From the NCBI RefSeq assembly GCF_000498495.1, contig NZ_AVCS01000006.1:310001-374000 (forward strand): 64,000 nt of DNA, given 5' to 3'. A model generated the notes under the pieces. It made no database searches. It was not told the DNA's origin and saw only the letters and a list, made by a program, of their open reading frames with translations. Each line of letters begins with the position of its first letter. The stretch's first letter is position 1. The DNA comes from Flavobacterium enshiense DK69. Its GTDB lineage: Bacteria > Bacteroidota > Bacteroidia > Flavobacteriales > Flavobacteriaceae. Below are positions 46,319 through 55,429 of this stretch, in pieces. A program made the translations under genes and the position numbers.

Positions 46319-46789
46319 TTACAGCTGTATCTGTCGTTCAATCTGCTGATCCAGTGAAATGAATGTTTCTGTTCTCGAAACACCGTCAATCGCCTGAATT
46401 TTTTTGTTGAGCAGTTGCATAAGATGTTCGTTGTCGCGACAGAGAATTTTGATCAAGATGCTCCAGTTTCCGGTGGTGTAATGACATTCCAATACTTCCG
46501 GGATTTTCTTCAGCTCTTTTACTGCTTCGGGGTTGCGTGCAGCTTTGTCAAGGTAAATCCCTACGAATGCCATAGTGCTGTAGCCTAATACTTTTGTGTT
46601 TACCACCAATCTCGATTCCGAAATTACTCCGGCCTGTTCCAGCTTTCGCAACCGCTGATGAATTGCCGCACCCGAAATGCCAATCTTATGGGCAATCTGC
46701 AAAATGGGTTTTCGGGCATCTTCCATCAAATCCCTAAGGATTTGTTTGTCGATACCATCGATTTCTATTTGTAGGTGATTTAATTTCAT
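46319..46789 (-). CDS. Lrp/AsnC-family transcriptional regulator
   Basis: A 156-residue regulator with an N-terminal HTH (IAHKIGISGAAIHQRLRKLE, about residues 32-51) and a C-terminal RAM domain that senses an amino acid and oligomerises. Relatives control amino-acid metabolism and transport. A saccharopine dehydrogenase-like gene (lysine pathway) lies 0.8 kb away, so lysine or another amino acid may be the ligand, but this is inference. Confidence 0.92.
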   Translation of the reverse strand: MKLNHLQIEIDGIDKQILRDLMEDARKPILQIAHKIGISGAAIHQRLRKLEQAGVISESRLVVNTKVLGYSTMAFVGIYLDKAARNPEAVKELKKIPEVLECHYTTGNWSILIKILCRDNEHLMQLLNKKIQAIDGVSRTETFISLDQQIERQIQL

Positions 46790-46970
46790 AATTTTAAATA
46801 TGTAAGTTGTTTTTGGTATTTAATATCAAATTTAATAAAAAAAGATTAAACAAGTTTAAAATCATAAAAAGTGTAAAAATTTACGCATCTTTTAATTATA
46901 GGTTGCCGTTATAGATGTTTAAAAATAAATGTTTTAAGATCAGATTACTACTAACCCCAAATCTAGTAAC

Positions 46971-47600
46971 ATGAAGAATTTAAATTCAAAATTATGTTTG
47001 TCGGCGTTGATTTCATTGCTGACATTGGCTACGGTAAAAGCTCAAAATATAGAGTCCGTAACTGAAAAGCCTATTAATAAAACTACTGTTGAGAATCAGT
47101 TGAACTTGATTGTCAGTAATTCGGCCGAGCAGAATGGCGTCAAAATGATCCAGAAAGCGGATTTGGAAACATTACGCGCCGATGTAATAACCCTATTGTC
47201 CCGAAATGAAAACGATCTGACGGCTTCAAAAAAAACAATTGAATTAAAAAATACTGAGATAAAAGGGCTTGCTGCACAAGTGGACGAAGTAAACTCAAAA
47301 GTGGCAGCAAACGATACCGCGAACGAAACGTTTTTGTTTCTTGGAATGTCATTGTCCAAAGCATTGTACCATTCTGTCATGTGGTCAATGGTTTTTACGT
47401 TATTGATATTTGCTGTTTTTCTAACGACACGATTTAAAAAAGCTAGCGGTATTACACGTGATGCCAAAGAAAAACTAGCAGAAGTAGAAGAAGAATTCGA
47501 ATTGTTCAAAAGAAATGCAATAGAACGCGAACAGAAACTTCGTCGTCTATTGCAGGACGAAATTAACAAGCAAAAAAAAGAGCTTGCTGGTGTTTCATAA
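46971..47600 (+). CDS. Exported coiled-coil membrane protein, unknown
   Basis: A 209-residue protein with a signal peptide (about 1-25, ending VKAQN). A periplasmic alpha-helical, coiled-coil-like segment follows (about 55-115), then one transmembrane helix (about 133-152), and a charged cytoplasmic coil (about 160-205, rich in Glu/Lys). No catalytic domain is visible. Databases sometimes label such Bacteroidota proteins as methyltransferases, but nothing here supports that. Function unknown. It converges on the saccharopine dehydrogenase-like gene across a shared terminator. Confidence 0.65.
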   Translation: MKNLNSKLCLSALISLLTLATVKAQNIESVTEKPINKTTVENQLNLIVSNSAEQNGVKMIQKADLETLRADVITLLSRNENDLTASKKTIELKNTEIKGLAAQVDEVNSKVAANDTANETFLFLGMSLSKALYHSVMWSMVFTLLIFAVFLTTRFKKASGITRDAKEKLAEVEEEFELFKRNAIEREQKLRRLLQDEINKQKKELAGVS

Positions 47601-47626
47601 AAAAGCCCCGACGAATCGGGGCTTTT
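47601..47626. terminator. Bidirectional terminator
   Basis: The stem AAAAGCCCCGA / TCGGGGCTTTT with a CGAA loop sits between two converging genes whose stops flank it within a few bases. Confidence 0.9.
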
Positions 47627-47628
47627 TG

Positions 47629-48981
47629 TTATTTATATCCTTTGTATTCCACTTCCTTCTCATGGAAAACTACACCATACTCTTCCAATTCCTGTAAAAT
47701 CGGAAGGTATACTTCTTTGTTTAATGGTAATTGAACACCAGGTGTTTTAATATTTCCGTTTAAGATTTGCAGCGTTGCCATGGCTACCGGTAAACCTACT
47801 GTTTTAGCCATCGCGGTATAAGTCTGATCGTCGCCAAGACATACCATAGTGGCATCAATTTGCTTTTTCTCGCCTTTCAATTCGTACCCTATTTTATGGT
47901 ACATGACAATCATGTCCTTATCATTTGGTTGTAATGCCCAACTGTCGCTTAATATTTTTTCAAGGACTTGAGCCGGAGTAGCGTTTTTAATGCCTACTGT
48001 TTTATTAGGGTTGAATAAATCCAATTCCAGTAATTTGTCCCACATTACATCGTCCTGATCGATTTTTAATTTGTAGCGTAATTTTATTTCTACAGAATCG
48101 GTAGGGTGGTAAGGAAGGAATAAATTAACGAATTCGCGATAGCTCATGGTTTCTGAGTCGTCAATTGCATACGAATCGTCTGTCATGCCTAACTGCACAA
48201 ACATGTCCCAGGCTTTTGAATAGCCTACACGACGGATAGTTCCCCTGTAAACAGTAAGAGCATCATCTAAGCCGTACACGCCTCTGTATTTTAAAGAATC
48301 GCGGTTGGCATAGCCTTCAAATTTTCCGTAACCCTCAACTTCTAAAAATTCGGTTCTTCGGAATAATTTATGGTATGGGATGTATTTGTAAGTGCCTTCC
48401 TGAATGAATTTTGCAGCACCGCCCTGTCCGGCTAAAACCACATTTCTTGGAGCCCAGGTAAATTTGTAATTCCAAAGATTGTTGTCGGATTCCGGGGCAA
48501 CCAAACCACCACAGAAGGATTCGAATAAAATGGTTTTTCCGCCTTTTTCGCGGATTTCATCAAGTACCTTCATGGCACTCAAATGGTCAATTCCAGGATC
48601 AAGGCCAATTTCATTCATGAAAACCAGATTGTTTTCTTTAGCGGCAGCGTCAAGGTTTTGCATCGCATCGGAAATATAAGAAGCGGTAACCATGTGTTTT
48701 TTGTGTGTGATGCAGTCTTTGGCTACTTCAATGTGTAAATGGGCCGGAAGCATCGATATTACAATGTCGGCTTTCTGAATTTCTTTTTTACGTTGGTTTT
48801 CGTCAAAAATATCTAAAGCGATCGCAGAGGCATTTTTATGATTTTGCGTCTTCTTCTGAGCCAATTCCAAGGACAAATCGCCAATGGTGATGTGCAATTT
48901 TTCGGTTTCCGATTTCTCCAGCAGATATTTAATAAGTGAAGATGCTGAACGACCTGCTCCTATTATCAGAATGTTTCTCAT
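47629..48981 (-). CDS. Saccharopine dehydrogenase-like oxidoreductase
   Basis: A 450-residue NAD(P)-dependent enzyme with an N-terminal Rossmann motif (ILIIGAGRSASSLIKYL) and a C-terminal saccharopine-dehydrogenase catalytic domain (for example EIGLDPGIDHLSAMKVLDEI). In lysine breakdown, related enzymes split saccharopine to glutamate and aminoadipate semialdehyde. No lysine-ketoglutarate reductase gene is adjacent. It converges on the coiled-coil protein gene across a terminator. The exact reaction is inferred from family resemblance. Confidence 0.88.
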   Translation of the reverse strand: MRNILIIGAGRSASSLIKYLLEKSETEKLHITIGDLSLELAQKKTQNHKNASAIALDIFDENQRKKEIQKADIVISMLPAHLHIEVAKDCITHKKHMVTASYISDAMQNLDAAAKENNLVFMNEIGLDPGIDHLSAMKVLDEIREKGGKTILFESFCGGLVAPESDNNLWNYKFTWAPRNVVLAGQGGAAKFIQEGTYKYIPYHKLFRRTEFLEVEGYGKFEGYANRDSLKYRGVYGLDDALTVYRGTIRRVGYSKAWDMFVQLGMTDDSYAIDDSETMSYREFVNLFLPYHPTDSVEIKLRYKLKIDQDDVMWDKLLELDLFNPNKTVGIKNATPAQVLEKILSDSWALQPNDKDMIVMYHKIGYELKGEKKQIDATMVCLGDDQTYTAMAKTVGLPVAMATLQILNGNIKTPGVQLPLNKEVYLPILQELEEYGVVFHEKEVEYKGYK

Positions 48982-49105
48982 GACGCAATTTGTTTTAAAA
49001 AGTTCACGAAAATAGGAAATTGTTATATTATTTCGAAATTTAAAAGCTGTTAGTTTTATTTTTTAACGTTTAAAATTGTGCTACATTTGAGCGTAATTAA
49101 TAAAT

Positions 49106-49495
49106 ATGGATAAAAAAATCATCAAAGTTGCGGCTTTCATGGGAGCTGTAGCTATTATTTTAGGCGCTTTTGGTGCGCACAGTCTTAAGTCGGTTCTGGA
49201 TGAAACGCAGTTAGCAACCTTTGAAACCGGTGTGCGCTATCAGATGTATCATGCTTTGTTCCTTCTTTTTGTTGGAACTACTAGTTATATTTCAGTAAAA
49301 ACGAAACAAATAATATTCTGGCTGATTGTCATTGGAGTCATTTTGTTTTCGGGTTCAATCTATTTGTTGTCAACTGCGTCGTTAAGTATGATTAATGCCA
49401 AAATCATTGGTCCGGTAACGCCTTTGGGTGGATTGTTAATGATTTCAGGATGGATTGTTCTTTTTTCTAAAATTTGGAGTGAAAAAGCAGAATAA
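49106..49495 (+). CDS. DUF423 membrane protein
   Basis: A 129-residue, four-helix membrane protein. The family signature GAFGAHSLKSVL and YQMYHALFLLFVG are plain. DUF423 (YgdD-like) proteins are widespread and of unknown function. It is followed by pckA in the same direction, but a -10 box between them suggests separate transcription. Confidence 0.85.
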   Translation: MDKKIIKVAAFMGAVAIILGAFGAHSLKSVLDETQLATFETGVRYQMYHALFLLFVGTTSYISVKTKQIIFWLIVIGVILFSGSIYLLSTASLSMINAKIIGPVTPLGGLLMISGWIVLFSKIWSEKAE

Positions 49496-49530
49496 ATGGT
49501 TAAAAAAAACGGACTGGAATTAATTTTTTT

Positions 49531-49538
49531 TATTTTTG
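49531..49538 (+). promoter_or_regulatory. -10 box of pckA
   Basis: TATTTTTG (TAnnTTTG). The in-frame TTG at 49536 falls inside this box, so translation must start at the ATG at 49578. Confidence 0.6.
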
Positions 49539-49577
49539 CAATCTTATAAAACAAACAAACAACACATTTTTTTAATT

Positions 49578-51191
49578 ATGAATGTTACCAAAACAATTTC
49601 ATTAGAGAAATACGGAATTAAGAATACTGTAGAGGTTGTCTATAATCCGTCGTATGATTTCTTATATAATGAAGAGCTGAATCCCGCATTAGACGGTTTT
49701 GAAAAAGGGCAGTTGTCAGAGCTTGGTGCGGTTAACGTAATGACAGGTGTATTCACGGGAAGATCTCCAAAAGATAAATATATTGTAAAAGATGATGTTA
49801 CTGAAGATACTATTTGGTGGACGTCAGACAAAGCTGTAAACGATAATAAAGCTATTTCCACAGAAACCTGGAATGCTTTAAAAGAAACTACTGTAAACCA
49901 ACTTTCTTCAAAAAGATTGTTTGTGGTGGATGCTTTTTGTGGAGCTAACGAAGATACGCGTTTGAAAGTGCGTTTCATCATGGAGGTGGCATGGCAGGCA
50001 CATTTTGTGAAAAACATGTTTATCCGTCCTACGGAAGAAGAGTTGGAAAACTTCGGTGAACCTGATTTCGTTGTAATGAATGCTTCAAAAACAAGCTTCA
50101 AAGATTATGCGGCTCATGGATTGAATTCGGAAGTGTATGTTGCTTTTAACCTTACTGAAAAAATCCAATTGATTGGAGGTACTTGGTACGGAGGAGAGAT
50201 GAAAAAAGGGTTGTTCTCGATGATGAATTACTACCTTCCGTTAAGAGGTGTTGCTTCGATGCACTGTTCTGCCAATAAAGGTAAAGACGGTGATGTTGCT
50301 GTTTTCTTCGGATTATCGGGAACAGGAAAAACTACGTTGTCTACAGATCCAAAACGTGAATTAATCGGAGACGATGAGCACGGATGGGATAATGACGGTG
50401 TTTTCAACTTTGAAGGTGGTTGTTATGCAAAAACAATCGATTTGAGTAAAGAAAACGAACCGGATATTTTTGGAGCTATCCGTCGTGACGCTTTATTGGA
50501 AAATGTTACGCTTGATGCAAATGGAATAATTGATTTTAAAGATGGTTCGGTAACACAAAATACTCGTGTTTCTTATCCAATCGAACATATCGAAAATATA
50601 GTTAAGCCGGTTTCTAAAGCAGGTCACGCTTCAAAAGTTATCTTCTTGACTGCGGATGCTTTCGGAGTAATGCCGCCGGTTTCGAAATTAACTCCAGAAC
50701 AAACTAAATACTATTTCTTATCCGGGTTTACAGCTAAATTAGCAGGTACGGAAAGAGGGGTTACTCAGCCTGAGCCAACGTTCTCTGCGTGTTTCGGAAA
50801 AGCATTCTTGTGCTTGCACCCGACAAAATACGGAGAAGAATTGGTAAAGAAAATGGAAGAGCACAACGCGACAGCTTATATGGTAAATACAGGCTGGAAC
50901 GGTACCGGAAAACGTATTTCTATTAAAGATACCCGTGCAATCATAGACAGAATCTTAGATGGTTCTTTAGAAAAAGCATCGACGCAAATCGTGCCAATTT
51001 TCAATTTGGAAGTGCCAACGGCTTTAGAAGGAGTTGATACAGGAATTCTTGATCCAAGAAATACATATGCCGATGCTTCTGAATGGACTGGAAAAGCTAC
51101 TGATTTAGCAGGAAGATTTATCAATAACTTCGTTCAGTATACCGATAACGAAGAAGGTAAAAACCTTGTTAAGGCAGGTCCTCAATTGTAA
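49578..51191 (+). CDS. pckA: Phosphoenolpyruvate carboxykinase (ATP)
   Basis: A 537-residue enzyme that turns oxaloacetate and ATP into phosphoenolpyruvate, the first step of gluconeogenesis, in the cytoplasm. Key motifs: the P-loop [11 protein letters not shown] near residues 245-255, [18 protein letters not shown] for metal and substrate, and the family stretch [20 protein letters not shown] 49578 is chosen because an upstream frame opening lies in the promoter. Its strong terminator follows within 25 bases. Confidence 0.96.
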   Translation: MNVTKTISLEKYGIKNTVEVVYNPSYDFLYNEELNPALDGFEKGQLSELGAVNVMTGVFTGRSPKDKYIVKDDVTEDTIWWTSDKAVNDNKAISTETWNALKETTVNQLSSKRLFVVDAFCGANEDTRLKVRFIMEVAWQAHFVKNMFIRPTEEELENFGEPDFVVMNASKTSFKDYAAHGLNSEVYVAFNLTEKIQLIGGTWYGGEMKKGLFSMMNYYLPLRGVASMHCSANKGKDGDVAVFFGLSGTGKTTLSTDPKRELIGDDEHGWDNDGVFNFEGGCYAKTIDLSKENEPDIFGAIRRDALLENVTLDANGIIDFKDGSVTQNTRVSYPIEHIENIVKPVSKAGHASKVIFLTADAFGVMPPVSKLTPEQTKYYFLSGFTAKLAGTERGVTQPEPTFSACFGKAFLCLHPTKYGEELVKKMEEHNATAYMVNTGWNGTGKRISIKDTRAIIDRILDGSLEKASTQIVPIFNLEVPTALEGVDTGILDPRNTYADASEWTGKATDLAGRFINNFVQYTDNEEGKNLVKAGPQL

Positions 51192-51211
51192 TACGATTGA
51201 AATTATATATT

Positions 51212-51241
51212 AAAAAACCCAACCGAAAGGTTGGGTTTTTT
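51212..51241 (+). terminator. Terminator of pckA
   Basis: The stem AAAAAACCCAACC / GGTTGGGTTTTTT with a GAAA loop. Confidence 0.9.
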
Positions 51242-51275
51242 GTTTTTTTTAAAGATTTTAGAATCGCAGGTAAAC

Positions 51276-51306
51276 AAAAAAAGCAGCTAATTAGCTGCTT
51301 TTTTTG
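51276..51306 (-). terminator. Terminator of hemD
   Basis: A perfect twenty-base palindrome, AAGCAGCTAATTAGCTGCTT, is flanked by A and T runs just past the hemD stop. Confidence 0.85.
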
Positions 51307-51324
51307 TTTGTATAAAGTGTAATG

Positions 51325-52083
51325 TTATTTATCCTTAGACTCTTTATTGGCTTTGATGATATATTTCTCTAAAGCCATTGTCATGGACGGCGTTTCCGGT
51401 GTTGGAGCCATAATGTCTACTCTCAAGCCGTGATCTAAAGCTTCTTTTTGCGTAGTGCTTCCAAATACAGCAATTCGCGTGTTGTTCTGGACGAAATCAG
51501 GGAAATTTTTGAATAACGATTTGATTCCGGTCGGACTGAAGAAAGCCAAGACATCATAATAAACATCTTTAAGATCCGAAAGATCGCTCATTACAGTTCT
51601 GTAGAATGTTCCCGGCGTCCAGTTTACCTTCAAAGCATTCAATGTTTGAGGTACATCTGCATTCAATTGATCAGATGATGGCAAAAGGAATTTCTCGTCT
51701 TTGTATTTTTTGATAAGTGGCGACAAATCAACAAAGTCTTTCTGACCCACATAGATTTTGCGTTTGCGATAAACCACATATTTCTGTAAATAGAAAGCAA
51801 TGGCTTCGGATTGGCAGAAATACTTTAAGTCTTCCGGTACTTTGTAGCGCATCTCTTCAGCAACTCTGAAGAAATGATCCACCGAGTTCTTACTGGTTAA
51901 GATAATTGCTGTAAAGTTGTGCAAGTCGATCTTCTGCGCTCGAACTTCTTTGGCCGGAACGCCCTCTACGTGAATAAAAGGCCTGAAGTCAACTTTGATC
52001 TTCAGTTTTTGCTGAAGTTCAAAATATGGTGAATTCTCCACTTTAGGCTCTGGTTGAGAAACCAAGATAGTTTTCACTTTCAT
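51325..52083 (-). CDS. hemD: Uroporphyrinogen-III synthase
   Basis: A 252-residue enzyme that closes hydroxymethylbilane to uroporphyrinogen III in heme synthesis. It has two alternating alpha/beta domains. Recognisable stretches are ILTSKNSVDHFF, FSPTGIKSLFKNF and VFGSTTQKEALDHG; HemD sequences are poorly conserved, so this rests on the overall pattern. It follows the DUF4271 gene by about 20 bases on the same strand, and the two are probably one operon. No other heme genes are near. Confidence 0.82.
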   Translation of the reverse strand: MKVKTILVSQPEPKVENSPYFELQQKLKIKVDFRPFIHVEGVPAKEVRAQKIDLHNFTAIILTSKNSVDHFFRVAEEMRYKVPEDLKYFCQSEAIAFYLQKYVVYRKRKIYVGQKDFVDLSPLIKKYKDEKFLLPSSDQLNADVPQTLNALKVNWTPGTFYRTVMSDLSDLKDVYYDVLAFFSPTGIKSLFKNFPDFVQNNTRIAVFGSTTQKEALDHGLRVDIMAPTPETPSMTMALEKYIIKANKESKDK

Positions 52084-52105
52084 AATCTAAATAAAATCAA
52101 TTATT

Positions 52106-52771
52106 CTAACTTTTTGTAAACCAATAATACATGAAATAATAGGGCGCTATTTCAAGTGCGCAAAGATACAAAATAAAATAAAAGAACTTGCTCAGTATTA
52201 AGTTTTGATAATTCTTTAATGAAAAGAAGTATGTAATCGCGTTAATTATCAAAATGATTGAAATTATGACGAGAAGTAGTGTTTTTGACAAAAAATCATT
52301 GTAAAAAAGCAGTATATTAACAGGTAAAACCAAAAGACCGATATAGGTTCGGTAATTAACTTTTTGTAAATTAAACTGCTCGTTAAATTCTTCAATGTTG
52401 AAGGTGGTAGCAATAATTTTTTCAATCAGATATTTAGAGAGTATAAAAACCCCTAATAATGTGATTATCTGAATGTAGGTAATCCAATTGTATTTTGTTG
52501 TCAGCCCGAAATGATTCAGCGTTATCTGAATTAAAAAAGCAAACGAAATCAGCTGAACTATGAACATGGAGATGGTAAACCAACTGTTCATGTTTCCGCT
52601 ATCTTTGTATATTTTTAAGTACTTATCGGAAATGGCAATTTTGATAAATTCGGTAAATCGAACCTCAAAAACAGTGCGATTAATGGCAAGTATGGTAAAA
52701 CACAGGACAAACAATACAGTTGCCCAGTCTTTGCTTTCAATAGCCCGTTCGTTAAGTAGTAAATCCATCAT
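52106..52771 (-). CDS. DUF4271 membrane protein
   Basis: About 222 residues with roughly six membrane helices. The frame extends upstream to 52810, but the ATG pair at 52766-52771 (MMDLLLNERAIESKDWATVLF) gives the better start. The DUF4271 family is confined mostly to Bacteroidota and is often next to hemD. Function unknown. Confidence 0.78.
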   Translation of the reverse strand: MMDLLLNERAIESKDWATVLFVLCFTILAINRTVFEVRFTEFIKIAISDKYLKIYKDSGNMNSWFTISMFIVQLISFAFLIQITLNHFGLTTKYNWITYIQIITLLGVFILSKYLIEKIIATTFNIEEFNEQFNLQKVNYRTYIGLLVLPVNILLFYNDFLSKTLLLVIISIILIINAITYFFSLKNYQNLILSKFFYFILYLCALEIAPYYFMYYWFTKS

Positions 52772-52938
52772 AGCGGTTGTAAAAATACTAATTTTTGTTG
52801 TGAAACACACATGCTGTGATTTTGACTTTCAGAAATGAAATGAGTTTGTTGCAGTTCATCTCCCAAAAAGAAAAATAATTTTGCAACGGAAGGTCAATTT
52901 ATTATAATTTTATTATGAATACGGATATAGAAATAATG

Positions 52939-52946
52939 TATTTTTG
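52939..52946 (+). promoter_or_regulatory. -10 box of the polyprenol-mannose synthase gene
   Basis: TATTTTTG (TAnnTTTG) contains the in-frame TTG at 52944, which therefore is not the start; the ATG at 52965 is. Confidence 0.55.
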
Positions 52947-52964
52947 CACGTAAATTTAGCTAAA

Positions 52965-53687
52965 ATGAACACAGGTGTAGTCATTATCCCTACATATAAC
53001 GAAATAGAAAATGTTGAAGCCATTGTGCATGCCGTGTTTTCTTTGACTACCCCTTTTCATGTTTTGATTGTAGACGATAACTCGCCCGATGGCACTGCTT
53101 CGAAGGTGGAGGAATTGCAGGAACAATTTCCCAATCGTCTTCATATTGAAAAAAGAGCAAAAAAGGCGGGTCTTGGGACAGCCTACGTACATGGATTTAA
53201 ATGGGCACTTGAAAAAGGCTTCGATTATATTTTTGAAATGGATGCTGACTTCTCACACAATCCCAAAGATTTGGAACGTTTGTACGAGGCTTGTCTGAAT
53301 GGTGCAGATTTATCGATAGGTTCCCGTTATGTAACTGGCGTCAATGTTGTGAACTGGCCGCTAAACCGAGTTCTGATGTCCTATTTTGCATCTGTATATG
53401 TTGATTTTATCATGGGAATGCGAATCCACGATGCCACGGCCGGTTTTGTGTGTTATAAGAGAAATGTGCTTGAAACTATCAATTTGGATAAAATTTCGTT
53501 TATCGGCTATGCGTTCCAGATTGAAATGAAATACAGGGCTTTTATCAATAATTTCAAAATTGTCGAAGTTCCCATTATTTTTACGGACCGCACGAAAGGT
53601 CACTCCAAAATGAGCAACGCCATCATCAAGGAGGCTATATTTGGCGTTATTTCTTTACGAATCAGAAAACTATTCAACAGATTATAA
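52965..53687 (+). CDS. Polyprenol monophosphomannose synthase
   Basis: A 240-residue GT2 glycosyltransferase of the DPM1 type, which moves mannose from GDP-mannose to a lipid phosphate for use in envelope glycosylation. Seen: VIIPTYNEIENVEAIV at the start, VDDNSPDGT, and MDADFSHNP with the nucleotide-binding acidic pair. There is no membrane helix, as in the soluble catalytic form. The pyrC gene follows after four bases, so the pair is probably co-transcribed. Confidence 0.9.
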   Translation: MNTGVVIIPTYNEIENVEAIVHAVFSLTTPFHVLIVDDNSPDGTASKVEELQEQFPNRLHIEKRAKKAGLGTAYVHGFKWALEKGFDYIFEMDADFSHNPKDLERLYEACLNGADLSIGSRYVTGVNVVNWPLNRVLMSYFASVYVDFIMGMRIHDATAGFVCYKRNVLETINLDKISFIGYAFQIEMKYRAFINNFKIVEVPIIFTDRTKGHSKMSNAIIKEAIFGVISLRIRKLFNRL

Positions 53688-53691
53688 AAAC

Positions 53692-55032
53692 ATGAATTCT
53701 ACATTAATTAAAAACGCAAAGATTGTCAATGAAGGAGTAATTTTTGAAGGCGATATACTTATTGAAGGCGAATTCATTAAAGAAATAGCACCTCATATCA
53801 GTCACAAACCTTCTACTTCCCAGGTTATTGATGCCGAAGGAAATTATCTGATTCCGGGAGCGATTGATGACCAGGTACATTTTCGTGAACCTGGATTAAC
53901 ACACAAAGGAAATATTGCTTCCGAATCCCGTGCAGCGGTTGCAGGAGGGATAACTTCATTTATTGAACAGCCAAATACGGTTCCCAATGCGGTTACGCAG
54001 GAATTGTTGGAGCAGAAATACGAAATCGCTTCTCAAAGTTCCTATGCCAATTATTCGTTTATGATGGGCGGAACCAATGATAATCTGGAAGAAGTTTTAA
54101 AAACCAATCCACGAAATGTAGCCGGAATTAAACTTTTCTTAGGTTCGTCAACCGGAAACATGTTGGTGGACAATGAAGAAGTATTGGAAAAAATATTTTC
54201 AAGTACACCGATGCTGATTGCCGTGCATTGCGAAGATGAAGCGACTATCAAAGCAAACTTGGAGCGCTATAAAGAAGAATATGGGGATAATATCCCGATG
54301 AAGTTCCATCACCTGATCCGAAGTGAGGAAGCGTGTTACTTGTCATCTTCAAAAGCGATTGAGTTGGCTAAGAAAACAGGCGCCCGTCTGCATATTTTCC
54401 ACGTTTCGACGGCTAAAGAAACAGATTTGTTTACCAATAAGATCCCATTGGAAGATAAAAAGATTACGGCGGAAGTTTGTGTGCACCATCTTTGGTTTAC
54501 CGATGCCGATTATGAGACGAAGGGAACTTTAATCAAATGGAATCCGGCAGTAAAAACCCAAGCCGATAAAGACGGACTTTGGAAAGCGTTGCTGGACGAT
54601 CGAATCGATGTAATTGCAACAGATCACGCACCTCATACATTGGAGGAAAAACAGAATCCATACACTAGTGCTCCATCGGGAGGACCTTTAGTGCAGCATG
54701 CAGTGGTGGCTATGTTTGAAGCTCATTTGCAAGGTAAAATTTCGGTGGAGAAAATAGTAGAGAAAATGGCTCACAATCCGGCTAAGATTTTTAAAATTGA
54801 AAAAAGAGGTTTCATCCGTGAAGGATATTATGCTGATTTGGCCATCGTTAATACAACCCTTCCTTGGAATGTAAATAAAGATAATATTTTGTATAAATGC
54901 GGTTGGTCGCCATTTGAAGGGGTTAATTTTAAATCCAGAATTTCGCATACTTTTGTTAACGGACAATTGGTTTATGCCAATGCCAAAGTAAAAGAAGGAT
55001 GTTTTGGGCAGCGTTTATTATTTGAAAGATAA
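53692..55032 (+). CDS. pyrC: Dihydroorotase
   Basis: A 446-residue class I amidohydrolase that cyclises carbamoyl-aspartate to dihydroorotate in pyrimidine synthesis. Metal-binding elements: DDQVHFREPG near residues 59-68, GIKLFLG with the lysine that is usually carboxylated, and IATDHAPHT. The first motif reads Gln61-Val-His63, where class I enzymes usually have HxH. I chose the ATG at 53692 because the upstream frame opening lies inside the previous gene. A lipoprotein gene follows after one base. Confidence 0.92.
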   Translation: MNSTLIKNAKIVNEGVIFEGDILIEGEFIKEIAPHISHKPSTSQVIDAEGNYLIPGAIDDQVHFREPGLTHKGNIASESRAAVAGGITSFIEQPNTVPNAVTQELLEQKYEIASQSSYANYSFMMGGTNDNLEEVLKTNPRNVAGIKLFLGSSTGNMLVDNEEVLEKIFSSTPMLIAVHCEDEATIKANLERYKEEYGDNIPMKFHHLIRSEEACYLSSSKAIELAKKTGARLHIFHVSTAKETDLFTNKIPLEDKKITAEVCVHHLWFTDADYETKGTLIKWNPAVKTQADKDGLWKALLDDRIDVIATDHAPHTLEEKQNPYTSAPSGGPLVQHAVVAMFEAHLQGKISVEKIVEKMAHNPAKIFKIEKRGFIREGYYADLAIVNTTLPWNVNKDNILYKCGWSPFEGVNFKSRISHTFVNGQLVYANAKVKEGCFGQRLLFER

Positions 55033-55033
55033 C

Positions 55034-55429
55034 ATGAAAAAAATAGCATTTCTGATTCTTTGCCTGACTGTTTTAAGTTGCAAAGACAGTGCAGTGGAAA
55101 AACCGGACAATCTTTTGAGTGAAGAGGTTATGGTTGATGTTTTATACGATTTGAGCGTGCTTCAGTCGGCAGAAAACCTAAATTCGCTTACGTTCTCTCA
55201 AAACAATATCAAGGTAAATGAACTGATTTATAAGAAGTATAATATCGATAGTATTACGTTCGCGAAAAATGATCGATATTATGCAGCTGATCCGCACAAT
55301 TACCAAAAATTGTTTAAGAAAGTAGCTGAAAAAATAGAAGCCAGTAAAAAAGTGGTTAAAGAGCAGTTGATTAAAGAAACCGGTAAAGAACCAGCGCCTA
55401 GCGGGGAAGATATGCCGCGCATACAGTAG
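55034..55429 (+). CDS. DUF4296 lipoprotein
   Basis: A 131-residue lipoprotein. A signal peptide ends in a lipobox, TVLSC, with lipidated Cys16. The mature part is a helical DUF4296 domain (about 35-110) and a basic tail. DUF4296 proteins are Bacteroidota-specific and often follow pyrC; function unknown. Its last 32 bases overlap the end of the converging SDR gene. Confidence 0.82.
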   Translation: MKKIAFLILCLTVLSCKDSAVEKPDNLLSEEVMVDVLYDLSVLQSAENLNSLTFSQNNIKVNELIYKKYNIDSITFAKNDRYYAADPHNYQKLFKKVAEKIEASKKVVKEQLIKETGKEPAPSGEDMPRIQ

